Below are positions 52,263-61,214 of a DNA stretch of 64,000 nt, piece by piece; the stretch's first letter is position 1; every line of letters starts with the position of its first letter. Under the pieces are notes generated by a model that was not told the origin of the DNA, made no database searches, and was given only the letters and a program-made list of their open reading frames with translations. The DNA comes from Parabacteroides sp. Marseille-P3160 (GTDB lineage Bacteria > Bacteroidota > Bacteroidia > Bacteroidales > Tannerellaceae), in contig NZ_LT799418.1 of assembly GCF_900162725.1 (NCBI RefSeq), forward strand, positions 1,392,627-1,456,626, written 5' to 3'. Made by a program: the position numbers and the translations under genes.

Positions 52263-54425
52263 ATGAAATTAATTATAATATCGAATAGGCTTCCCGTAAA
52301 AATTAAAGAGGAAGCAGGAGAATATAAAATTGTCAGGAGTGAGGGAGGCCTGGCAACCGGCTTAAGCTCGTTGGAATCTGCACAGGAGATTCATTGGGTC
52401 GGATGGCCGGGCATGTATATCGATAGTCCCGAAGAGAAAAAGCAGATTGATAACCGGTTGGTAGACTTGGATTTTCATCCGGTTCACCTGACTCCTGAAC
52501 AGATAGAGAAGTACTATGAAGGCTATAGTAATAGTACGCTTTGGCCTTTATGCCATTATTTCTTCTCTTATATTGAATATAATAGCGATTATTGGATCGC
52601 ATATAAGAAAGTGAATCAGTTGTTTTGCCGGGCGGCGCTCCGGATTATCGAACCGGGGGATACCGTCTGGATCCAGGATTATCAACTGATGTTGCTTCCG
52701 GCAATGCTGCGCGGAAAAACGACCGGAGTAAGCATCGGTTATTTTCATCATATCCCTTTCCCTTCCTATGAGCTGTTCCGTGGGCTGCCGGAGCGGGCGG
52801 AAATCTTGCACGGACTGCTGGGAGCCGATCTCATCGGGTTCCATACTTATGATTATATGCGCCATTTTATCAGTACCGTCTACCGTGTGTTGAATGTGGA
52901 TTGTAACTTGGATGAGATCCAGATGGAGGATCACATGGCCGAAGTGGATGCGTTCCCCATGGGAATTAACTATGATTTATATCGCGATGCGATCTTGGAT
53001 CCGGTAGTCAGCAAAAAAGCAAAAGAGCTTAAAAGTAGCTTTGGAAGTCATAAGTTGATCTTGGCGGTCGACCGGCTGGATTACAGCAAGGGAATTCTGA
53101 TCCGTTTGAGAAGTTTCCTCGGCTTTCTGGAGAAACATCCGGAGTATCATGGTAAAGTGTCTTTGGTAATGATTGTGGTGCCTTCTCGGGATACGGTCGA
53201 TCTGTATGCCGATCTGAAGACAAAGATCGATGAGATGACCGGTCTTATCAACGGGCGTTATTCGACAATCAACTGGACGCCGGTGTATTATTTCTACCGT
53301 TCCTTTTCGTTTGAAGAGCTGACGGCGATGTATCATATTGCGGACATCGCATTGGTTACTCCGCTAAGGGACGGGATGAACCTGGTTGCTAAGGAATATC
53401 TGGCAGCGAAGAGAGATCAGCCGGGTGTTTTGATCTTAAGTGAAATGGCAGGAGCGGCGATCGAACTGTCCGATGCAATCATCGTGAATCCGACGGATAC
53501 AAACGAGATCGAAGAAGCGATCCAACAGGCTTTGGAGATGTCGGTCGATGAGCAGATGGTGTTGTTGAAAAAAATGCAGAATGTCATATCCAAGCATACG
53601 GTTAAGCAATGGGCCGGCGATTTTATCCAGGAACTGGAAGATATAAAGGCAAGGAATGAGAAGATGAGCCGGAAGATTGTCGAATCCGAAAGCCTGAAAC
53701 AAATCCGCAAACGTTATCAACAGGCGCATAAACGTTTACTCCTCTTTGACTACGACGGTACGTTGAGCCGTTTTTATAATGATCCGAGTCAAGCCAGGCC
53801 GACAAAGGAGTTGCTGGCCTTGTTGACCGATTTGTCGGCGGATCCCCATAATAAGGTAGTCATTAACAGCGGAAGGGATAAGGACACGTTAGAGAATTGG
53901 TTCGGCCATTTGCCTATCGGACTGGCGGCAGAGCACGGAACGTTCTACAAGGAAGAAGGAGTGTGGCATAGTCGCATCAATGAAATCGAATGGGATGACG
54001 AGATCCTGCATATCCTTGAGCAGACCATCAGTCGGACTCCACGCTCGAAGATGGAAGTAAAGAAGACGGCTTTGGTCTGGCATTACCGAAATGTGGATAT
54101 ATGGTTAGCCGATTTACGTGTCAATCAGTTAATCCGGAAATTGATAAGCCCTTGTACCCGTCTGAATCTGCAGATAATGAGAGGAAATAAAGTGATTGAG
54201 ATCAAGACTGCCGATTATAATAAAGGATATGAGGCGAAGCGTCTTTTGGCTCAGGATTCCTATGATTTTATCCTGGCGATCGGTGACGATACTACCGATG
54301 AAGATATGTTTGCCGCACTTCCGAAAGATGCGATCACCGTAAAGATCGGTACGGTTTCAGAGCTTGCCAAATATGATTTGCCTGCCCAAAGCATGACCCT
54401 TCCTTTCCTTAGAGGGCTACTTTAA
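52263..54425 (+). CDS. Bifunctional trehalose-6-phosphate synthase/phosphatase
   Basis: This 720-residue fusion has a GT20 synthase domain (about 1-465) with SNRLPVKI, GGLATGL, WVGWPG, VWIQDYQLMLLP, HIPFPSYELFR and LVTPLRDGMNLVAKEY. It joins UDP-glucose (or another NDP-glucose) to glucose-6-phosphate. The HAD phosphatase domain (about 490-720) carries DYDGTL with D496/D498, NSGRDKDTLENWF and AIGDDTTDEDMF. The product is trehalose, a stress protectant. It corresponds to otsA and otsB in one chain and is divergent from the GH15 gene that may degrade the product. Confidence 0.95.
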   Translation: MKLIIISNRLPVKIKEEAGEYKIVRSEGGLATGLSSLESAQEIHWVGWPGMYIDSPEEKKQIDNRLVDLDFHPVHLTPEQIEKYYEGYSNSTLWPLCHYFFSYIEYNSDYWIAYKKVNQLFCRAALRIIEPGDTVWIQDYQLMLLPAMLRGKTTGVSIGYFHHIPFPSYELFRGLPERAEILHGLLGADLIGFHTYDYMRHFISTVYRVLNVDCNLDEIQMEDHMAEVDAFPMGINYDLYRDAILDPVVSKKAKELKSSFGSHKLILAVDRLDYSKGILIRLRSFLGFLEKHPEYHGKVSLVMIVVPSRDTVDLYADLKTKIDEMTGLINGRYSTINWTPVYYFYRSFSFEELTAMYHIADIALVTPLRDGMNLVAKEYLAAKRDQPGVLILSEMAGAAIELSDAIIVNPTDTNEIEEAIQQALEMSVDEQMVLLKKMQNVISKHTVKQWAGDFIQELEDIKARNEKMSRKIVESESLKQIRKRYQQAHKRLLLFDYDGTLSRFYNDPSQARPTKELLALLTDLSADPHNKVVINSGRDKDTLENWFGHLPIGLAAEHGTFYKEEGVWHSRINEIEWDDEILHILEQTISRTPRSKMEVKKTALVWHYRNVDIWLADLRVNQLIRKLISPCTRLNLQIMRGNKVIEIKTADYNKGYEAKRLLAQDSYDFILAIGDDTTDEDMFAALPKDAITVKIGTVSELAKYDLPAQSMTLPFLRGLL

Positions 54426-54474
54426 AGAGAGCAACATTAGCAAGATTCGGGTCGTTTCTTTCATGAAATTCTTT

Positions 54475-54482
54475 TAGATTTG
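54475..54482 (+). promoter_or_regulatory. -7 box (TAGATTTG) of the Ada-like gene
   Basis: This is a full match to TAnnTTTG, 22 nt before the ATG at 54505. No consensus -33 was seen. Confidence 0.5.
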
Positions 54483-54504
54483 CACTGTCCACGAAATAAA
54501 AAGA

Positions 54505-55368
54505 ATGGAAATGAATGCACAGCAACAAACTAATTTCGAACGGATCCGGAAAGCGATAGAGTATATTTACACGCACTATCGGCAGCAGCCTGCGCTGGAA
54601 GATATTGCCCGGCAGATGGGGATGAGTCCTTTTCATTTCCAGCGCATTTTTACCGAATGGGCCGGAGTCAGCCCCAAGAAGTTTCTTCAATATGTCAGTC
54701 TGGAAAATGCGAAGAAGATGTTGCGTGAAGGCAGATCAAGCCTTTTCGATGCAGCCATGGAGACCGGCTTGTCCGGAACCGGGCGTTTGCACGATCTCTT
54801 TATCCGGGTGGAAGGCATGACGCCGGGTGAGTATAAAAACGGCGGCGCCGGATTGAATGTCCGGTATTCTTTTCATCCAACCCCCTTAGGTAGGATTCTG
54901 ACAGCGTCTACCGGCAAAGGGCTTTGTTTCATGGGATTTGCAGATGAGGAAGTAGCGGCGCTGAATGAGTTGAAGGCTCTTTTCCCGCAGGCAAAATGGG
55001 AAGAAGGTGCGGACGTTCATCAGCAACAAGCTTTGCATTTTTTTGAGCCTGACAGGGAATCTCAAGGTGAACTGAAATTATATCTTAAAGGTACTGATTT
55101 CCAACTGAAAGTCTGGGAGGCTTTGCTGAAGATACCGGAAGGTTGCTTAGTCACTTATGGCGATATAGCCCGCGAAATAGGCCGTCCGCAAGCGAACCGG
55201 GCGGTAGGGACAGCCGTAGGCAGCAATCCTGTTTCACTCTGGATTCCTTGTCACCGGGTCATTCGTTCTACCGGTCTCATCGGAGGCTACCACTGGGGCT
55301 CCTTCCGCAAAATGGCTTTAATCGCGCGTGAAAGCAGTATAACCAATAATTCGTCCCTCGACGATTAG
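54505..55368 (+). CDS. AraC-HTH/O6-methylguanine-DNA methyltransferase fusion (Ada-like, lacking the N-terminal Cys domain)
   Basis: This is 287 residues. The AraC-type helix-turn-helix is at about 10-110 (LEDIARQMGMSPFHFQRIF) and the methyltransferase at about 125-280, with PCHRVIRSTG and acceptor C249. It transfers alkyl groups from O6-alkylguanine to itself. The zinc-binding N-terminal domain of Ada, which senses methylphosphotriesters through a Cys, is absent, so self-activation as in E. coli Ada is not expected; what the HTH responds to is open. The ATG lies shortly after a -7 box. Confidence 0.92.
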   Translation: MEMNAQQQTNFERIRKAIEYIYTHYRQQPALEDIARQMGMSPFHFQRIFTEWAGVSPKKFLQYVSLENAKKMLREGRSSLFDAAMETGLSGTGRLHDLFIRVEGMTPGEYKNGGAGLNVRYSFHPTPLGRILTASTGKGLCFMGFADEEVAALNELKALFPQAKWEEGADVHQQQALHFFEPDRESQGELKLYLKGTDFQLKVWEALLKIPEGCLVTYGDIAREIGRPQANRAVGTAVGSNPVSLWIPCHRVIRSTGLIGGYHWGSFRKMALIARESSITNNSSLDD

Positions 55369-55372
55369 GCAT

Positions 55373-55411
55373 AAAAAAAGCGATTATCATATTAGAGATA
55401 ATCGCTTTTTA
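55373..55411. terminator. Bidirectional terminator
   Basis: GCGATTATC and GATAATCGC form a perfect stem with an 8-nt loop, flanked by an A7 run on the left and T5 on the right. It serves the Ada-like gene (plus) and the HXXEE gene (minus). Confidence 0.85.
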
Positions 55412-55430
55412 TTAGACTGATTGTGATTCT

Positions 55431-55709
55431 TTACTTCAAAATTAATATTATTGTTGTCCCAATATGTGCAAATAAGCCATTGATAAAGGATAAGCCAACA
55501 AACAGATAAGAATAAACAGGACAACTGAAACCCACAACAGAGCAACTGATACCTAAAACGATAACAGCAAAATTAGCAACAAAGAACTCAGACCATTCTA
55601 ATTGTAGATTGGATATTTCCTGAGCCCATTTCTTCCAATTCAACATATATTCTTCCAATATATGTGCTGCATAAGCGACCGTCAGTATCCAAAAAGGCAA
55701 ATTGTCCAT
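55431..55709 (-). CDS. HXXEE-domain small membrane protein, apparently short
   Basis: This is 92 residues from the ATG at 55709 (MDNLPFWILTVAYAAHILEEYM). The HILEE motif in the first helix defines the HXXEE family. Three hydrophobic helices are visible, whereas family members usually continue with a fourth or fifth, so the C-terminus may be lost at the junction with the Ada terminator. It starts 4 bp after the DUF4440 gene stop; the two form an operon. Function unknown. Confidence 0.65.
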   Translation of the reverse strand: MDNLPFWILTVAYAAHILEEYMLNWKKWAQEISNLQLEWSEFFVANFAVIVLGISCSVVGFSCPVYSYLFVGLSFINGLFAHIGTTIILILK

Positions 55710-55713
55710 ATTG

Positions 55714-56106
55714 TTATTTTGACTGAACAAAGGACCAATGGGTATGTAAGATTTCCCACTTATTAGTTGAATTTAATCTGTAAACCTCTGTACAGTTCAT
55801 CTTGAACGCCATACCACCCCTATGAGCCTCATAATTATATGTTAGGACAGCGGTATCCGAAGATAGTTGCACGGTGGGATTTATCATTTCATATTGGTCG
55901 ATTTTAATCTTCCCCCTGATAATGTTATAATAATCTTCCAATGCCTTCTTCCCTTCAAGTTTTTGCTCGAAAGCAGGGTCAATATAGACAACTTCAGTAG
56001 AAGATAAGTTTATAAATCCATCAGGATTTCCGTTGTTCCATAACTCTAAAGCATGCTTCTCTAAAGCTATAATCGAAGTCTTGATATTTTCATTGCTTTC
56101 GCTCAT
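55714..56106 (-). CDS. NTF2-like/DUF4440 protein
   Basis: This 130-residue protein has a cone-shaped NTF2 fold pattern: an N-terminal helix (ALEKHALELWNNGNPDGFINL), then VYIDP, a KKALEDYYN helix and strands TAVLTYNYEAHR, CTEVYRL, WEILHTHWSF. Family members are steroid-isomerase-like enzymes or ligand-binding proteins of diverse role. No catalytic assignment is possible. A TAAATTTG -7 box lies at 56132-56139 on the minus strand. AT-rich compared with neighbouring housekeeping genes. Confidence 0.8.
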   Translation of the reverse strand: MSESNENIKTSIIALEKHALELWNNGNPDGFINLSSTEVVYIDPAFEQKLEGKKALEDYYNIIRGKIKIDQYEMINPTVQLSSDTAVLTYNYEAHRGGMAFKMNCTEVYRLNSTNKWEILHTHWSFVQSK

Positions 56107-56131
56107 AAAACTATGTATTTAGAATCACTAA

Positions 56132-56139
56132 CAAATTTA
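56132..56139 (-). promoter_or_regulatory. -7 box (TAAATTTG) for the DUF4440-HXXEE pair
   Basis: This is a full minus-strand match to TAnnTTTG, about 26 nt upstream of the ATG at 56106. Confidence 0.5.
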
Positions 56140-56169
56140 GTAAATATTTGAAAAATAGAGGTTGTAATT

Positions 56170-56568
56170 TTACGAAACTATCTTTCTAAGTTTGATTAAG
56201 CTAACGATTCGCCTTGAAGTGTCATCCGCCTTTCGATAGCATAAGGAGTATAACTCAGCTTGGAATACAGCAGAATACCCTTTGTGTTGGTGTTGAAACA
56301 AGAAATATGTATCTCCGAAACATTGTATTTTGTCAAATGGATGCTTTGCTTTCGGAAACATGAAGAATAGTTCTCCAGCACATTGAGGCAGATTGCAGAC
56401 TTCCTCGAAATTACTGATCTTTATAGGTCTGTATGATAGGCTTTTGATTATTTTTATTAACATAACTATATCCTTTAGCTGAATGCCATTTTCATAGATT
56501 GGAGTGTCGTAAATATCCGTAAAGTAATTTTTTCTGATATCGTCTTTGTAACAAAAGCCTATCCACAC
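56170..56568 (-). CDS. Hypothetical protein, possibly a fragment
   Basis: This is 132 residues if started at a GTG at 56568; the first ATG is about 35 codons further in. The sequence is Tyr/Phe/Lys-rich (FGDTYFLFQHQHKGY) with no signal peptide or membrane segment. No family is recognised. Absence of a good start and the AT-rich setting suggest either a small acquired gene or a remnant. Gap 56569-56745 upstream holds short TATAAGT-type direct repeats (about 56612-56650). Confidence 0.35.
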   Translation of the reverse strand: MWIGFCYKDDIRKNYFTDIYDTPIYENGIQLKDIVMLIKIIKSLSYRPIKISNFEEVCNLPQCAGELFFMFPKAKHPFDKIQCFGDTYFLFQHQHKGYSAVFQAELYSLCYRKADDTSRRIVSLIKLRKIVS

Positions 56569-56745
56569 ACCGCATATTGTTTTTGAATTCTATTCATCGT
56601 TATCTTTATAGTTTAAGTACCTATAAGTATTCATAAGTGCTTATAAGTTCCATTTCGTCTTCAAATAAGTTTCGATACAATTATGGTACAAATGATGATA
56701 AAAAATAATCAAGAACAATAGCATTCAAGAACTTTATTAAAAATA

Positions 56746-56780
56746 AAATAGGATGTAAACCAAATGTTTACATCCTATTT
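56746..56780 (-). terminator. Terminator of dnaK
   Basis: A perfect 15-bp inverted repeat, AAATAGGATGTAAAC with GTTTACATCCTATTT, encloses a 5-nt loop about 30 bp after the dnaK stop. A/T runs on both sides allow it to work in either direction. Confidence 0.8.
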
Positions 56781-56811
56781 CTAATATTTATCAATTATTT
56801 CTAATCGCCTT

Positions 56812-58734
56812 TTACTTCACTTCCTCGAAGTCGACATCGGTGACGTCTCCTTTGTTGTCGGTGCCGGTATTGCTGTTGCTGCTGCTACCTGCTCCTGCGT
56901 TGGGGTTGGCTCCGGCTTGGGCTCCGCTTTGCGCCTGAGAATTGTAGATGTCCTGGCTGGCAGCTTGGAAGACGGTGTTCAATTCAGCTGTTGCTGCATC
57001 GATTGCATTCACATCCTGAATCTTGTGGGCGTCTTTCAATTTGTTCAAAGCGGCTTCAATCGAGGCCTTCTTGTCCGCAGGTAACTTGTCTCCCAAATCC
57101 TTCAATTGCTTTTCCGTCTGGAAAATCAAACTATCGGCCTGGTTCAACTTGTCGATGCGTTCCTTTTCTTTTCTGTCGGCTTCGGCATTGGCGGCAGCTT
57201 CTTCCCTCATCCGCTTAACTTCATCATCACTCAAACCACTGGATGCTTCAATACGGATACTTTGCGTTTTGCCGGTTCCCTTGTCTTTCGCGGAAACATT
57301 CAGGATACCATTGGCATCGATATCGAATGTCACTTCAATCTGTGGGACACCACGCGCTGCATTAGGTATGCCATCCAAGTGGAAACGGCCGATTGACTTA
57401 TTGTCTTTGGCCAAAGGACGTTCGCCCTGCAAGATATGAATTTCAACGGAAGGCTGGTTGTCGACCGCGGTGGTAAACACTTCGGATTTCTTTGTCGGAA
57501 TGGTTGTATTTGACTCGATTAATTTTGTCATCACGCCACCCATGGTTTCAATACCTAAGGACAAAGGCGTTACATCCAACAACAAGACATCTTTCACTTC
57601 ACCGGTCAACACACCGCCTTGGATAGCGGCACCGACAGCAACCACCTCATCCGGGTTTACACCTTTGGATGGAGTTTTGCCGAAGAACTTTTCTACGATC
57701 GATTGAATGGCAGGAATACGGGTTGAACCACCTACCAAGATCACTTCATCTATGTCGGATGTTGTCAAACCGGCATCGGCGACCGCTTTTTTACACGGTT
57801 CGAGGCAAGCCTGAATCAAAGAATCGGTCAGTTGTTCGAATTTGGCGCGGGTTAATGTCTTTACCAAGTGTTTGGGAATTCCATTGACCGGCATGATATA
57901 CGGCAAGTTAATTTCCGTACTCGTTGAACTTGACAATTCAATTTTTGCCTTTTCGGCAGCTTCTTTCAACCGTTGCAAAGCCATCGGGTCTTTACGTAAG
58001 TCGAGACCTTCTTCTTTCTGGAACTCTTCAGCCAACCAATCGATGATTTTATGGTCGAAGTCATCTCCTCCCAAGTGGGTATCCCCATTGGTCGATTTTA
58101 CTTCAAATACACCGTCACCCAATTCAAGGATGGATATATCAAATGTACCTCCACCCAAGTCGAATACGGCAATTTTCATGTCTTTGGACGATTTGTCCAA
58201 ACCATAAGCCAATGCGGCAGCAGTCGGTTCGTTCACGATACGGCGCACTTGCAATCCGGCGATTTCCCCGGCTTCCTTTGTAGCTTGGCGTTGAGCGTCG
58301 CTGAAGTAAGCGGGGACCGTGATGACCGCTTCCGTTACTTCCTGCCCCAAATAATCTTCCGCCGTCTTTTTCATCTTCTGAAGTATCATTGCGGATATTT
58401 CCTGCGGGGTGTATAGACGGCCGTCGATGTCAACCCGAGGCGTATTATTCTCACCCCGTACCACTTTGTAAGGCACACGGGCTATTTCTTTCGTTACCTG
58501 ATCATACGTTTCTCCCATAAAACGCTTGATGGAGAAAATCGTTCTCTGCGGGTTCGTGATGGCCTGACGTTTAGCCGGGTCTCCTACTTTCCGTTCTCCG
58601 CCTTCAACGAAAGCGACGATGGAAGGCGTAGTTCTTTTTCCTTCGCTGTTCGCGATGACTACCGGTTCGTTTCCTTCCAGAACGGCAACACAGGAGTTTG
58701 TTGTTCCTAAGTCTATTCCAATAATTTTTCCCAT
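56812..58734 (-). CDS. dnaK: Chaperone protein DnaK (Hsp70)
   Basis: This is 640 residues of standard DnaK length. The ATPase domain (about 1-380) begins [20 protein letters not shown] and includes [35 protein letters not shown] and [12 protein letters not shown]. The linker reads [16 protein letters not shown]. The substrate domain ends in a helical lid and a Gly/Ser/Asn-rich tail closing DVDFEEVK. It folds client proteins in the cytosol with DnaJ and GrpE, which are not encoded nearby. The gene stands alone with its own terminator. Confidence 0.98.
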   Translation of the reverse strand: MGKIIGIDLGTTNSCVAVLEGNEPVVIANSEGKRTTPSIVAFVEGGERKVGDPAKRQAITNPQRTIFSIKRFMGETYDQVTKEIARVPYKVVRGENNTPRVDIDGRLYTPQEISAMILQKMKKTAEDYLGQEVTEAVITVPAYFSDAQRQATKEAGEIAGLQVRRIVNEPTAAALAYGLDKSSKDMKIAVFDLGGGTFDISILELGDGVFEVKSTNGDTHLGGDDFDHKIIDWLAEEFQKEEGLDLRKDPMALQRLKEAAEKAKIELSSSTSTEINLPYIMPVNGIPKHLVKTLTRAKFEQLTDSLIQACLEPCKKAVADAGLTTSDIDEVILVGGSTRIPAIQSIVEKFFGKTPSKGVNPDEVVAVGAAIQGGVLTGEVKDVLLLDVTPLSLGIETMGGVMTKLIESNTTIPTKKSEVFTTAVDNQPSVEIHILQGERPLAKDNKSIGRFHLDGIPNAARGVPQIEVTFDIDANGILNVSAKDKGTGKTQSIRIEASSGLSDDEVKRMREEAAANAEADRKEKERIDKLNQADSLIFQTEKQLKDLGDKLPADKKASIEAALNKLKDAHKIQDVNAIDAATAELNTVFQAASQDIYNSQAQSGAQAGANPNAGAGSSSNSNTGTDNKGDVTDVDFEEVK

Positions 58735-58999
58735 AATTTTATACTTTATATTTGTTGTTATTTAATTCTGTTTTGATCCTTTATTCTGGATATGTCAAAT
58801 TGTGTGCCAAAACAGGAAAAAAGTAGCATCTTTTTGGAATGGCAGGTCGGCTGACAAGAAGTCATAAATCCTACCTGTTTGATTTTTAATAGAAAACAAA
58901 TGGGATGGGCAAAAACTTTGTTCTCGTGTTTTTTGCGTCAGACTGTCAGCAAGAGTGGAGGCTATCCAGAATCGAGGGTGAAAATCCATAAGGTTGGGC

Positions 59000-59659
59000 T
59001 CAGGATTCTTTTCGCACGGTTATATGGAAGCATCCTTGCTTGCGTTCATGCTTGATGTAGCAACGCTTGGCTTTTTGCAAGTCGCGAAGCGTCATAGCAA
59101 GCGCCATTTTTAGATCTTCTGCCGGGATATTCAGGGTATCTTTTTCGTCCACTTTAGGAAAGCGGTTCCATGAAATATCGAACGTCGTACCATAAAGGTG
59201 GGCGGAATTCAGAGACGAATTGAAGTTTCTTTTCCGTAGTTTCGAAATATCTTCGGTCGTGCGCGTAATGCTGGTTACCAGCAAGCGGTAGAGAGGTGCA
59301 TTATGATTCTTGAGTGTATCCTGGAAATTCGTACCTATATCTTTCAGTAATTTTTCGGCCTCCGGTACTAAAAAAGGAATGGAGTGGGTTAATTCTTCTA
59401 CGTCATAGTAATCATTCGAGCGGATTTCTTTCATCTTCCGGGAAGCGTGTTTGGCTTTTTCCCTCGATGCCACAGGTTCGATTCCCAAGGTTTTGGCAGA
59501 AGAGAGGTGCAAATCGTTGAGGTCGTTGAAATCCCGGTTATAGCTGCCGTTGAACCAAATGCGGATCAATTCTCCCCGCTTTTCTTTGCAAGACAAGACG
59601 ATACCGAGTGTCAGCAGGCTGAATAACAGCAAGAAAATATAATTTACTATTTTTTTCAT
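59000..59659 (-). CDS. DUF5715 family lipoprotein
   Basis: This 219-residue protein has a lipoprotein signal with C24 (GIVLSC). The conserved core VTSITRTTEDISKLRKRNFNSSLNSAHLYG... with NSAHLYGTTFDISW resembles LAS-type (M15/VanY-like) peptidoglycan peptidases, where His and Asp bind zinc, and matches the DUF5715 proteins common in Bacteroides. A cell-wall peptidase role is likely but inferred. A TAACTTTG -7 box lies at 59682-59689. Confidence 0.82.
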   Translation of the reverse strand: MKKIVNYIFLLLFSLLTLGIVLSCKEKRGELIRIWFNGSYNRDFNDLNDLHLSSAKTLGIEPVASREKAKHASRKMKEIRSNDYYDVEELTHSIPFLVPEAEKLLKDIGTNFQDTLKNHNAPLYRLLVTSITRTTEDISKLRKRNFNSSLNSAHLYGTTFDISWNRFPKVDEKDTLNIPAEDLKMALAMTLRDLQKAKRCYIKHERKQGCFHITVRKES

Positions 59660-59681
59660 CCTTGGTAAGTTGTTCAGCGTC

Positions 59682-59689
59682 CAAAGTTA
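59682..59689 (-). promoter_or_regulatory. -7 box (TAACTTTG) of the DUF5715 gene
   Basis: This is a full minus-strand match to TAnnTTTG, 22 nt upstream of the ATG at 59659. Confidence 0.5.
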
Positions 59690-59752
59690 GGGAATCTTGT
59701 TGAAATAAAAGAGTTCGTTCACTGAATTTTCAGCAAGACAATTACAGGCAAA

Positions 59753-59784
59753 AAATATACGTATGAAAAATCATACGTATATTT
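59753..59784 (-). terminator. Terminator after the phosphate-binding-like gene
   Basis: AAATATACGTATGA and TCATACGTATATTT form a perfect 14-bp stem with a 4-nt loop; on the minus strand a T run follows. It lies 22 bp after the stop at 59807. Confidence 0.8.
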
Positions 59785-59806
59785 CGACACTCATTTTAGA
59801 TAGAAC

Positions 59807-60748
59807 TTATTTGGATTGCAGAGATGTCAGATTGTTGTTATGTTGTTTGTTGATCTGTTCTAATTCGGCGGACAGCGTCTTTTGGTCAGGATTCAGGAAT
59901 CCGTATTGGTGATTATATGTTTGCCCTTCGGACAATATCCATTTCAAGAAATTCTTTATTTCGGGATTATTGTTTTGGTATACGAAACCGATCGCTTCCA
60001 CTGGAATCAGGTCGATCTCCTCCGATTCGATTAATGCAATGGTTTTGTCGATATTCGAAGCTTCCAAAGCCTCCCGTTGTTCTTTCTTCAGGTCCAGAGG
60101 GACAATTGCCAAGTCTTTTTTCAACTGACGGGTATCCGTGTCGTAGATATAACTCAGGTTGTTGAACGTGATTCCTGAAGGATCCTTTTTTATGGCATGA
60201 AGAAGATAGATATCATCACCCGATATTTTTTTCCCCTTCAGACTTGCCGGAGTATATCCGAAATGCGAAGCGAAAGCGGAAGCAACCGATTCTTCGTTGT
60301 TTCCCGAATAGATGGTTGCATTCAAGTCGTTTTTGGAAGGGGCAGACGCATCTTCATCCAATATATCCTTTTCAAAGAAAAGTTCTTTCAGTCTTTTATT
60401 ATTCAATTTCTTCTTGCTCAGTTTGTCGAGTGTCGGGTTTTGAGTGTTGGCCACCGGTAGCAATGCATACCGGCCAATGTAGGAAACGAATTGGCCCGGT
60501 TGCAATTCATCTTCGGATACTTTGGAAATAACCAGATCAACATCTGCATTGGGAGCCGTCTGTTTGTCCGCGATTTTCAGTACCACCTGGGTGTTTTTTT
60601 TGCTGTATTCATTGATCCATTTTTCAATCAGGGGAGTCGTGAATTTGGGACTCTTTATATAGATGGTCTCCTCCTGAGGTTTTTGTGCGGCAAGTGTGCC
60701 GGCAAAAAGCAATAGAGCAACAAGCTGTACGAATTTCGATCTGTTCAT
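59807..60748 (-). CDS. PstS-like periplasmic binding protein
   Basis: This 313-residue protein has a signal peptide (LVALLLFAGTLAAQ). The periplasmic-binding fold of the phosphate ABC transporter family is suggested by DVDLVISKVSEDEL, ALLPVANTQNP (compare the PstS lobe hinge), YSGNNEESVASAFASHFG and FLKWILSEGQTYNHQYGF. No transporter permease or ATPase gene is adjacent, so it may act alone, for example as a sensor or scavenger, or with a distant Pst system. The ligand is not proven. Confidence 0.72.
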   Translation of the reverse strand: MNRSKFVQLVALLLFAGTLAAQKPQEETIYIKSPKFTTPLIEKWINEYSKKNTQVVLKIADKQTAPNADVDLVISKVSEDELQPGQFVSYIGRYALLPVANTQNPTLDKLSKKKLNNKRLKELFFEKDILDEDASAPSKNDLNATIYSGNNEESVASAFASHFGYTPASLKGKKISGDDIYLLHAIKKDPSGITFNNLSYIYDTDTRQLKKDLAIVPLDLKKEQREALEASNIDKTIALIESEEIDLIPVEAIGFVYQNNNPEIKNFLKWILSEGQTYNHQYGFLNPDQKTLSAELEQINKQHNNNLTSLQSK

Positions 60749-60820
60749 AAGTCTTATTAATTAATTAGTTTTTATCTTTCGGATTATGTTCGTTTTATCA
60801 CATTCTATCTTTCTATGCTG

Positions 60821-60828
60821 CAAATGTA
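60821..60828 (-). promoter_or_regulatory. -7 box (TACATTTG) of the PstS-like gene
   Basis: This is a full minus-strand match to TAnnTTTG, about 72 nt upstream of the ATG at 60748, giving a leader of roughly 65 nt. Confidence 0.45.
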
Positions 60829-60874
60829 TGCCTAGTCTCCCAACAGGGCAATACCCTCAATGTGGTATATTTAA

Positions 60875-61030
60875 GGTTATGTCAAAATACAAGTTGGACT
60901 CGCTTATCCACTTAAAAAATTGATAACTATGAATGAACTCAACCATAACTGTGAACGAACGCAATCATAACTATGAATGTGCGTATTCATAGTTATGAAT
61001 TTTGGCAGGATTTCCTTTTGACACTGCTCC
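60875..61030 (-). repeat. Dispersed non-coding element, copy 2 (inverse of 16591-16736)
   Basis: Read on the minus strand, this copy starts with CAGTGTCAAAAGGAAATCCTG and then has the same run of TTCATAGTTATGA-like dyads at a 22-bp period, followed by ATCAATTTTTTAAGTGGATAAGCG, which matches copy 1 closely (estimated by eye as more than 80 percent). The plus-strand left end GGTTATGTCAAAAT gives an imperfect terminal inverted repeat. It lies in the 466-bp gap between the divergent PstS-like and Ntn-hydrolase genes. Confidence 0.75.
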
Positions 61031-61214
61031 GAAGATGCATCTTAAATATATAATAATCTTGGCTTATAGCTTTAACCTTTTACAAACATAAGAACTTAGG
61101 ATTAATCCCTAAAATGGCAATTCAGTCGGAGAGAGTTTCCTTTTTAATTGTTTTATCTGTATATTGCATTCGTATTCTGTTTTTTATGTTTCATGCATTT
61201 AATATACTTATCCT

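Noticed and set aside
56612-56650. Short TATAAGT-type direct repeats
   Set aside because: AT-rich and irregular, too short to call a functional element.
58794-58809. Sigma-54-like motif TGGCAC-N5-TTGA upstream of dnaK on the minus strand
   Set aside because: The -12 part reads GA instead of the required GC, no activator or binding sites are seen, and dnaK is normally a housekeeping/heat-shock promoter; kept only as a curiosity.
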